This document shows, one piece after another, positions 57,809 to 64,000 of a stretch of DNA of 64,000 nt; positions within the stretch are counted from its first letter, which is position 1, and every line of letters begins with the position of its first letter. A model generated the notes under the pieces. The model made no database searches. It had not been told where the DNA came from and saw only the letters and a list, made by a program, of their open reading frames with translations. The translations under genes were made by a program, and so were the position numbers. Source of the stretch: Neobacillus ginsengisoli (GTDB lineage Bacteria > Bacillota > Bacilli > Bacillales_B > DSM-18226); NCBI RefSeq assembly GCF_030813055.1, contig NZ_JAUSTW010000004.1, positions 539,553 through 603,552 of the forward strand. Direction: 5' to 3'.

Positions 57809-59158
57809 ATGGTATTCGTATTAGATACTGAAAACAAGTTAAGCGAGATTAAACAAATCATTGAGGAGAAAAACGTTGAGCTTCTACATATGCAATTTGT
57901 AGATCTTGAAGGAACGTTAAAGAACGTTACAATCACAGCTGCACAACTTGAAGATGCAGTTGAAGGAAAAATTATGTTTGATGGGTCTTCTATCGTTGGA
58001 TTCTCTCCGATTAACAAATCTGACCTTTACCTTCAACCGGACCTTAACACTTTCGCTGTTTTACCTTGGTCTGTTGAAGAAGGATTTTCCGAAGCCCGTT
58101 TCCTTTGCAGTGTAACAAATCCGGATGGGACTCTATTCGAGGGTGATACTCGTAACGTCTTAAAAAAGACTGTTGAAAAAGCAGCTGACCTAGGATATAG
58201 CATCTCAGTCGGACCTGAATTGGAATTTTTCCTGTTCAAAACCGATGAAGATGGCAGACCAACTGTAAAAACCCACGATGTGGGCGGCTATTTTGAGCCA
58301 TCACCTCATGACATCGGTGAACGCGTTCGTTTGGAAATTTACCGTGCTTTGAAAGCAATGGGCTTTACAATCGAAGCTTCACACCACGAAGTAGCCGAAG
58401 GGCAACATGAAATTAACTTTAAGTACGCGGATGCTTTAACAGCTGCTGACAACGCAACAACGTATAAGTGGGTTGTTAAAACTGTGGCTAAACAATTCGG
58501 ATTGCACGCTTCCTTCATGCCAAAACCTGTGTTTGGTATTAATGGTTCCGGCATGCATGTAAATATGTCATTTTTCAAAGATGGCCAAAATGTTTTCTTT
58601 GACGAAAATGATGATCTTCAATTGTCTGAAACAGCTTATCAATTTATCGGCGGTTTACTAGAGAACGTAAAGAACTTTGCTGCAATTACAAATCCGCTTG
58701 TTAATTCATATAAGCGTCTTGTTCCGGGTTATGAAGCTCCTTGCTATATCGCCTGGTCTGCTTCAAATCGTTCTGCCTTAATCCGGATTCCTGCAAAAAG
58801 AGGAATGGCTACACGTGTTGAACTTCGTTGTCCGGATCCATCTGCTAACCCATATTTGACTTTTGCTGTGATTGCAGCAGCAGGTCTTGATGGTGTGAAC
58901 AGAAAATTGACTCCGGTTAACTCTGTAAATGAAGATATCTTCCATATGTCCGGCGAAGAGCGTGAAGATCGCGGAATCGAAAGCTTACCTGGAAGTCTTG
59001 AGTCTGCTGTAGATGCTTTGGAGGCCGGTGATATCGGTCGTGAAGTACTTGGTGAGCATGTGTATAACGAATATGTTGCTCTAAAAAGATCTGAATGGGA
59101 TAGTTATCGTACAGCAGTTCACACTTGGGAGCTTCAAAACTACCAAGCTAAGTTTTAA
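57809..59158 (+). CDS. Second glutamine synthetase type I
   Basis: 449 residues with all active-site parts: [58 protein letters not shown] and RIPAKRGMATRVE. It is clearly diverged from the GlnR-linked copy at 40830, so this is not a recent duplication. GGGAGG precedes the ATG. With its constitutive-looking promoter it may be a housekeeping isoenzyme, or a regulator of the other. Confidence 0.93.
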   Translation: MVFVLDTENKLSEIKQIIEEKNVELLHMQFVDLEGTLKNVTITAAQLEDAVEGKIMFDGSSIVGFSPINKSDLYLQPDLNTFAVLPWSVEEGFSEARFLCSVTNPDGTLFEGDTRNVLKKTVEKAADLGYSISVGPELEFFLFKTDEDGRPTVKTHDVGGYFEPSPHDIGERVRLEIYRALKAMGFTIEASHHEVAEGQHEINFKYADALTAADNATTYKWVVKTVAKQFGLHASFMPKPVFGINGSGMHVNMSFFKDGQNVFFDENDDLQLSETAYQFIGGLLENVKNFAAITNPLVNSYKRLVPGYEAPCYIAWSASNRSALIRIPAKRGMATRVELRCPDPSANPYLTFAVIAAAGLDGVNRKLTPVNSVNEDIFHMSGEEREDRGIESLPGSLESAVDALEAGDIGREVLGEHVYNEYVALKRSEWDSYRTAVHTWELQNYQAKF

Positions 59159-59164
59159 TAATAA

Positions 59165-59208
59165 TAAAAAAGGAGCCCCGATAACGATCGGCGTGGCTCC
59201 TTTTTTTC
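59165..59208 (+). terminator. Terminator of the second glnA
   Basis: AAAAAAGGAGCC and GGCTCCTTTTTTT pair, with a small inner CGAT/ATCG stem. Confidence 0.9.
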
Positions 59209-59218
59209 TCTCCGAAAA

Positions 59219-59640
59219 CTATGATTTTTGAAGCTCATTTACGGTTACAAATCGATAGCCTTCTTTTGTTAAACTCTTTAGTATTTCTTCTATTGTTTTG
59301 AGTTCGTTTCCGGTTTTATCATACATGGTATGAATTAAAATGATCGAACCCGGTTTCACACTTCTCCTTACGTAATTTACTTTGTCAGAAACCGAGGTAT
59401 AGTAAGTGTCCTGTCAAGACTCCATGTAATGGTATCTCTGTTATGTTTCAATAAATAAAATGGCAGACCGACTAGCTTTTCACCATTAGGCCGCCCAAAA
59501 TCGATTTCTCCCTTATAGCCTGTTTGACGAATTAATTGATCGGTTTTTTCAATTTCTTCTTTGATGAAGGATTGACTTTTGAAAACCATCTGTTGATGGG
59601 AATAGGTTATTGTATCCTAATTCATCCATACTTTTGGGAT
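59219..59640 (-). pseudogene. Polysaccharide deacetylase (NodB) remnant
   Basis: The pieces TYSHQQMVFKSQSFIKEE, QTGYKGEIDFGRPNGEKLVG and HNRDTITW are typical of the NodB domain (HxxxH metal site in TYSHQ, RPPNG region). Near 59411 the frame shifts to DTYYTSVSDKVNYV and SVKPGSIILIHTMYDKTGNE to the stop. Upstream a second frame break follows MDELGYN near 59610, and the N-terminal third of the enzyme is absent. Confidence 0.85.
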
Positions 59641-59669
59641 AAATATATAATTCAATAACAACTTATTTA

Positions 59670-59698
59670 TTGACCTTTTTCGATTAACTTATTATAAT
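59670..59698 (+). promoter_or_regulatory. tRNA-Arg promoter
   Basis: TTGACC (59670-59675) and TATAAT (59693-59698) with a 17-base spacer, 22 bases before the tRNA. Confidence 0.85.
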
Positions 59699-59720
59699 TA
59701 AAAACGTTCCTTATTTAAAT

Positions 59721-59794
59721 GTCCCAGTAGCTCAGCAGGATAGAGCAACAGTTTCCTAAACTGTAGGTCGGAGGTTCGAATCCTCTCTGGGACG
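59721..59794 (+). tRNA. tRNA-Arg (anticodon CCU)
   Basis: 74 bases: acceptor GTCCCAG/CTGGGAC, D arm AGCTCAGCAGGATAGAGCA, anticodon arm ACAGT-TTCCTAA-ACTGT, T arm GGAGG-TTCGAAT-CCTCT. CCA is not encoded. tRNA-Arg(CCU) is a common integration site for mobile DNA; no attachment repeat is seen here within the window. Confidence 0.95.
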
Positions 59795-59803
59795 TACTTT
59801 AAA

Positions 59804-59876
59804 AAAAACGCTATGTTATCATATTGTTTACCGTTCAATCATACGGGACAATTACGTGACATAGCGCTTTTTTTCC
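59804..59876 (+). terminator. Long hairpin after tRNA-Arg
   Basis: AACGCTATGT and ACATAGCGCTT pair across about 40 bases, followed by T residues. Confidence 0.65.
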
Positions 59877-60340
59877 TTGTCTGTAGTACGTGGTTTTTAT
59901 GGCTGTGGGACAGATTTCGATAGCTGTAGGACACTTCGGCTATATCTGAGGAGGCGTTAAAAACCGGATGAAAAGAAGAATTATCGGTGAAAGAGGTCTT
60001 AAAGTATCGCCACAGGACCGACAGATTAGTATTGTCCTATAAACTATTGACGAAGCACAAGTGCGTTTTTTTATATGCCTTATCTCACAATATACTGAAA
60101 ACTATTTATAGTAATGCTATTAAAGAGTTTACTCATTATTGAAATTTTTGTTAGTTTTATTAAGAAAATTATTTTTATGGACAAAACAATCAGGTGCATT
60201 TTGTTCAACAGCGGATGGAGCTGGAAAAACAATACATCTAATCATTGGGCAAATTAGGCGGACAAGCCATATTATATCTGTTAATCTGCAATTTTTACTG
60301 GCTACTAAAAAAGTAAACTCATGTCCTAATTGGTCATGAG
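59877..60340. other. Non-coding stretch with a short repeat
   Basis: GGCTGTGGGACAGATTTCG and GCTGTAGGACACTTCGG (59899-59940) are two copies of a degenerate unit. No convincing gene follows; a 66-codon frame at 60139 lacks a ribosome binding site. ACTCATG/CATGAGT at about 60317-60343 is the terminator of the next leftward gene. Confidence 0.45.
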
Positions 60341-60460
60341 TCAGCTTACTTTTTTATCATTCTTCTTATCACCCTTCTTGATTTTCTGAGCTAATTCGAT
60401 CAGACCTTTTGCTGCCTTTTCTGCATTAAAAGTTCCAGTTTCTTTGTATTCAAAATTCAT
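60341..60460 (-). CDS. Small hypothetical protein (39 aa)
   Basis: It begins MNFEYKETGTFNAEKAAKG and ends in a Lys-rich tail KKGDKKNDKKVS. GAGGTG precedes the ATG and a CATGAGTTTAC stem with T residues follows. I recall near-identical short proteins in other Bacillaceae, without known function. Its size and flanking signals support a real gene. Confidence 0.6.
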   Translation of the reverse strand: MNFEYKETGTFNAEKAAKGLIELAQKIKKGDKKNDKKVS

Positions 60461-61001
60461 GGTGGCAACACCTCAAGATATTGTATTCAGACTGATTTGA
60501 TTTCTTATCTTGTCTGTGTTGTCCTTGTATCTATAAAATTTTATTTGTAAAGCAAGGATGATAAAATTATGCGAAAATGGGTTAATTGTCAACAGCCCCT
60601 GTAGGGCTTTTTTGTGTTTGAGACTATTCCTTAGTAAGATGTATGTGCATGGTAAGGTTATGGATTGGGTTTTGGCTAAGCTCTAACTTATGTATCTGTT
60701 CATGTAAATAATCAATGGGTTAAGCCTTATTTTTGAGGAAGTTTTTGAACCAATTAAGAATTTTTATTTTAAATCAAAACTTGTCCATTCACTTTTATTT
60801 TTGAGTGCATATATTGTTACTACCACCGAGCCAGCAACATAGATAGTTATACCTCCACGAGACGTTTGCAAGCATTGCAGACGTTTCTTCGCTTTTTTTT
60901 AGGCATATCGTTGATTTTGTCCTAGATTATATGTTGTCCAATCGAACCTTCCTTTGAAAAATTTATATATATATATAAGCAAGTGATGGGAGGTGTTATA
61001 T
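60461..61001. other. Non-coding stretch with a lone terminator
   Basis: AGCCC-CTGTA-GGGCT followed by T residues (60594-60613) is a clear rightward terminator without an obvious gene before it. Otherwise AT-rich; no supported gene. Confidence 0.5.
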
Positions 61002-61091
61002 ATGGATGGAACAATGGGAAGTTCTTTTGCGTTAATCGTTGTATTGTTCATTCTTCTTATTATCATCGGAGCATCTTTCTTGAGATACTAA
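61002..61091 (+). CDS. YjcZ-family sporulation peptide (29 aa)
   Basis: The peptide begins MDGTMGSSFALIVVLFI and ends GASFLRY: a single hydrophobic helix as in the YjcZ/YosA family of very small membrane peptides in spore formers. GGGAGGTG precedes the ATG, and a strong terminator follows. Its role is unknown; relatives are associated with sporulation. Confidence 0.88.
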   Translation: MDGTMGSSFALIVVLFILLIIIGASFLRY

Positions 61092-61097
61092 TTGTGG

Positions 61098-61134
61098 GGA
61101 AAAGGACAGATTAAACCAATCTGTCCTTTTTTAT
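61098..61134 (+). terminator. Terminator of the YjcZ-type gene
   Basis: AAAAGGACAGATT pairs perfectly with AATCTGTCCTTTT around AAACC, with a T run. Confidence 0.92.
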
Positions 61135-61655
61135 TTTTTTCCAGCTCGATTGCCTTAGCTATCAATCGAATATTAATATTTGTTTTACAACATCATTATT
61201 ACAAATGTCCTTTGTTAGGCTCTCACAGTTTTGATTTTATCATTTCTTTTAAACTCCCACGTTGGCTCAATAACAAAAAAGGGATCGCTGCCGCAACTCC
61301 ATCTTAAACATAAGCACCCGTTGCATAACATCTTATGTATCGTTTTAGATACAAATTAAATATTAATTTATAAAATTCTTCCCTTTTGAAGGGTTTCTTC
61401 TTTGAGAATTAAAACAAGCAATATCAGATTAATCAACCACAAGTTTTCCTGAATGAAGGAACAATTCTTTAATACTTCAACGTGAAATAGGCACTTAAAT
61501 TAGTAACAATGACCTAACAGGAATCATAATTTGTTGAAGAGAGTACACGTAGAATAAGATGGTTTCAATTACACAAAAATGACAAATTACCCTCGTTCAA
61601 CTCTCTATTTAGGTGTAGGACTAACATGATTATTAAATACAAAGGGGAGGAAAAA
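61135..61655. other. Non-coding stretch before the bacteriocin-like gene
   Basis: About 500 AT-rich bases. The promoter of the precursor gene should lie at the right end. No gene found. Confidence 0.4.
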
Positions 61656-61958
61656 ATGCAGAATCTTCAAAACCAACTACAAATGTTAGGAATGGATAAT
61701 TTCCAAGCTGGTAATTTAATTCCAATTGATCCAAACCTCAATGATCCGCGTCAATTTGGCGGTATGCGTTGTGGTGGCGGTATGCGTTGTGGTGGTTTTC
61801 GTTGTGGCGGTTTTCGTTGTGGCGGTTTTCGTTGTGGCGGTTTTCGTTGTGGCGGCTTTAGTTGTTTTAGTTGCTTTAGTTGTTTTAGCTGTTCAAGTTG
61901 TTTTAGCTGTTCTAACTGTTTTAATGATTTTAACAGTTCTAACTGTTTTGGAGGTTGA
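61656..61958 (+). CDS. Gly/Cys-repeat precursor, heterocycloanthracin/sonorensin-like
   Basis: 100 residues. A leader, MQNLQNQLQMLGMDNFQAGN then LIPIDPNLNDPRQ, precedes a core of repeats: M/F-RCGG units about seven times, then FSCFSC-type units with Ser and Cys. The LxxLxLxDYQAGN-type leader with a CGG or SC repeat core is that of the heterocycloanthracin/sonorensin family, whose Cys and Ser become thiazoles and oxazoles. GGGGAGG precedes ATG at 61656. The DNA core is a 15-bp tandem repeat. No cyclodehydratase or transporter gene is in the window. Confidence 0.8.
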   Translation: MQNLQNQLQMLGMDNFQAGNLIPIDPNLNDPRQFGGMRCGGGMRCGGFRCGGFRCGGFRCGGFRCGGFSCFSCFSCFSCSSCFSCSNCFNDFNSSNCFGG

Positions 61959-62270
61959 TAGTTCTCAAAAGGAAAAAATGGTTAGGAAAGTGCCCCTGCG
62001 TGTTCTGCATCATGGGCACTACTTTATTGGATTATCATATTCGACAAATAAAAGTACATAAAATGATAGTACACAATTAGAAACGATTATCTGTCTCGAA
62101 TCATCGATTTATATTTTAATACGAAATTAAAAAAGATCGCCATTTTGACGACCGAACTTTCTTAAACTAATGCACCCAGATAGTTTAAGTGCACTATTTC
62201 ACAATCTTTATTCAGGAATAAAAAAGCGGACTTTGCTGTTAAAAAAATCACACCTAGTTATCAAACAAAG
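61959..62270. other. Intergenic region after the precursor gene
   Basis: A possible terminator AGTGCCC/GGGCACT stands at about 61986-62019. Nothing else is supported. Confidence 0.4.
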
Positions 62271-62733
62271 TTATGAGTACAATTTCTCCCATTCACTCAA
62301 ATACATTTTTTCTGACTGGTCAATTTCTTTTGGTAATCTTGTAATAAACTCCAAATGGTTCCCATCTGGATCGTCAAAGTAAATCATTGCGTGAGCTTGA
62401 TTAGGGACAACCACGGGTTCATCTGTTCCTATATGAAATTCATCTCTTACTTCAATCCCTCGTTCCTTTAACCAAATTTTGGATTTCTTAATAGCGTCTA
62501 AGTCAACATAAAACGCAATATGTCTCATATGAAACGTGATAAGCCATTTTTGATTCTGATCCTTCCCATAAACCAATCCAACTTTTTCCTTCTTCAATCC
62601 AAAAAAAAGCAACTTTCTCATATCTTTAATATAGTTTTAAACCTAATTTTTCATAAAACTCGATTGAACGTTCTAAATCACTAACTGGTAAGTGTGCTTC
62701 ATAGAGACCTTTTATCACTGACCTTGCCCCCAT
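62271..62733 (-). pseudogene. VOC-family (glyoxalase/bleomycin-resistance-like) gene, broken
   Basis: From ATG at 62733 the frame reads SVIKGLYEAHLPVSDLERSI and EFYEKLGLKLY, then a TAA stop, then RYEKVAFFWIEEGKSW. A shift to the next frame near 62580 continues with RHIAFYVDLDAIKKS, QAHAMIYFDDPDGNHLEF and the end. Joined, this is a normal VOC protein of about 150 residues. One stop and one frameshift disable it. Confidence 0.8.
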
Positions 62734-62812
62734 TATTTAAATATCACTCAATTATTTTAATTTTTATAAAATTCTTCTACATAACTGCCTCTTAGTTTAA
62801 CTAACAATAATG

Positions 62813-62836
62813 AAAAAGGCTGTCGAAACAGTCCAT
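62813..62836 (-). terminator. Methyltransferase terminator
   Basis: GGACTGT and ACAGCC pair around TTCG on the minus strand, followed by TTTTTC. Confidence 0.8.
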
Positions 62837-62879
62837 TTGTAGTAAAACAAAACACCTTTGAAGAATATATTAAACTAAA

Positions 62880-63641
62880 TTATTTGACGGCTTTAGTTGC
62901 GATATAACAAGGCATATATTGAGTTAATTTTCCTTTATGATGATTGTCTTCATAAAGGTCTTTTAGTTGGAATCCAGCTTTAATTTGTCCACCAATCTGG
63001 GTTTCTAATGAATGGCTAAATTGTACACCACCATTTTTAATTAGTTCTTCAGTGTTATTGTTATTACTTTCAAGTCCATTATAAGGCAATTTATTTACCA
63101 CCTTAAGTTCTTCTTCTCCCTCGCCAAACATATAGATAACAGGGTTGGTGAATCCTGAAAGAAGTACACCACCTTTTTTCAAAATTCTATAACACTCTTT
63201 CCAAACATGTACCACGTCTTGTACATAGCAATTAGACACAGGATGAAAAACCATATCGAATGTATTATCTTCAAATGGTAAAGGCTTACTCATATCACCT
63301 TTAATGATTTCAATCGAATACCCTTCTCTCTCAGCAACCATTTTCTCCAATTCAAGTTGCTTTGCCGAATAATCAAAAACTGTAACATTGGCATTTTGTG
63401 CTACAAAAACAGGGCATTGTTGTCCACCTCCGCTAGCAAGTCCCAAAACTTTTGCACCGTCCAACGGAATAAACCAATCTATAGGAACAGGCTTACAAGG
63501 TGTTAGGTATATATCAAAAATACCTTGAGTGGCTTTAATAAAATCATCGTGATTTATTGCCAATGACCACTCTCCACCTGATGAAGCCCAGTGATTCCAC
63601 ATTTCAGAGTTTATTTCTGTATAACTTATATTCTTTTTCAT
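62880..63641 (-). CDS. Class I SAM-dependent methyltransferase
   Basis: 253 residues. VLGLASGGGQQCPVFVAQNA is motif I (SAM binding, with GGGQQ), VTVFDYSAKQLELE motif II, DMSKPLPFEDNTFDMVFHP the Asp motif, and ILKKGGVLLSGFTNP motif IV. It belongs to the Methyltransf_11/UbiE-like group acting on small molecules; the target is unknown. GGGAGAGG precedes the ATG. It is monocistronic. Confidence 0.85.
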   Translation of the reverse strand: MKKNISYTEINSEMWNHWASSGGEWSLAINHDDFIKATQGIFDIYLTPCKPVPIDWFIPLDGAKVLGLASGGGQQCPVFVAQNANVTVFDYSAKQLELEKMVAEREGYSIEIIKGDMSKPLPFEDNTFDMVFHPVSNCYVQDVVHVWKECYRILKKGGVLLSGFTNPVIYMFGEGEEELKVVNKLPYNGLESNNNNTEELIKNGGVQFSHSLETQIGGQIKAGFQLKDLYEDNHHKGKLTQYMPCYIATKAVK

Positions 63642-63850
63642 TTCGAACCTCTCCCTAGTAAGAACGTAAAAATGACTTTTAATTTAATTCGCTTTCCTTG
63701 TTCAACTATCCTCCCTAAATATAGAATGCAAAATCTCCCGATTTCTCCGTTTTTCTTAGATTTTCATAGTAGTTTACCTGGTGGTAATCGCATTATAGTT
63801 AGGTAAATATCACTTGAAAGGATAAAATTGGACCTTTTGAGAAAAAAGAC

Positions 63851-64000
63851 TTATAATCCACTAACCATCCACTTACAGAAATTGGTTAATGAGTCAAAAT
63901 ATGATCGCACTGGTGGATGTCCACATTTCTCATGGAGGTCAACCCTCCCATGCCTCACAGAGTCTTCGCTCTCAAATTCCTTCGTCCAACCTATCCATGA
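63851..64000 (-). CDS. Possible C-terminal end of a gene entering from the right
   Basis: The minus-strand frame is open from the right edge to a stop at 63851: WIGWTKEFESEDSVRHGRVD, then LHEKCGHPPVRSYFDSLTNF and a short end. The composition looks protein-like but I do not recognise it, and 49 open codons can arise by chance. Between 63642 and 63850 only the methyltransferase promoter region is expected. Confidence 0.3.
   Translation of the reverse strand, partial: SWIGWTKEFESEDSVRHGRVDLHEKCGHPPVRSYFDSLTNFCKWMVSGL

Noticed and set aside
60139..60339. 66-codon rightward frame
   Set aside because: No ribosome binding site and no recognisable motif; it ends in the terminator of the gene on the other strand.
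61726..62061. Frame +1 over the bacteriocin-like gene (Val/Cys repeats)
   Set aside because: It is an alternate reading of the repeat DNA, with no ribosome binding site.

Overview
The window is chromosomal DNA of a low-GC, endospore-forming Firmicute of the Bacillaceae. The evidence is spoVK, sirA, a Spo0E-like phosphatase gene, a YjcZ-type peptide gene and a gerAB remnant. From about 28.5 kb to 59 kb the gene order follows Bacillus subtilis read backwards: yneK, ccdC, yneI, ccdA, yneF, sirA, tkt, ynzC, yneB, yneA, lexA, glnA, glnR, ynbB, hflX, spoVK, hfq, miaA, mutL, mutS. I cannot name the genus from sequence alone.

Layout. (1) 1-2.3 kb is a decayed edge: a LysR C-terminus, MFS and GerAB fragments fused end to end, a small membrane protein and an IS6-family scrap. 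(2) 2.3-9.4 kb is one leftward operon: a LacI-type regulator, a sugar-type ABC importer (binding lipoprotein and two permeases), a PHP-domain hydrolase and an MFS transporter. Two palindromic LacI-type operators lie upstream. (3) 9.4-10.6 kb is mostly gene remnants plus a hairpin-fronted 52-codon ORF. (4) 10.64-28.36 kb is an integrative island of about 17.7 kb, bounded by a 65-bp direct repeat. The right copy is the 3' part of an intact selenocysteine tRNA gene (anticodon UCA). Next to the tRNA lies a truncated tyrosine integrase fused to a serine-resolvase remnant, so the island looks fixed in place. Its cargo is a complete citrate lyase set (citCDEFXG), a malic-enzyme-family decarboxylase, a tricarballylate dehydrogenase pair (tcuA/tcuB-like), a PrpF-family isomerase, one intact and one deleted MFS carboxylate transporter, and a LysR regulator. 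A conserved AT-rich motif with fixed internal spacing occurs four times, once ahead of each main leftward unit. (5) 28.5-59.2 kb is core genome: redox proteins, an ABC exporter pair, the SOS genes with three LexA boxes, nitrogen control, stress and sporulation genes, an MreB paralog, an rpsF-rpsR pair lacking ssb, mismatch repair, and a second glnA. (6) 59.2-64 kb is accessory: pseudogenes, tRNA-Arg(CCU), small peptides, a Gly/Cys-repeat precursor resembling heterocycloanthracin-type bacteriocins, and a methyltransferase.

The island reads as one pathway. Tricarballylate, and perhaps trans-aconitate, would be converted to cis-aconitate and then, through host aconitase, to citrate. Citrate lyase splits citrate into acetate and oxaloacetate, and the malic-enzyme-family protein would convert C4 acid to pyruvate. 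Most interesting are the tRNA-Sec gene with its island, the four-copy promoter motif, the orphan bacteriocin-like precursor and the unusual rpsF-rpsR copy.
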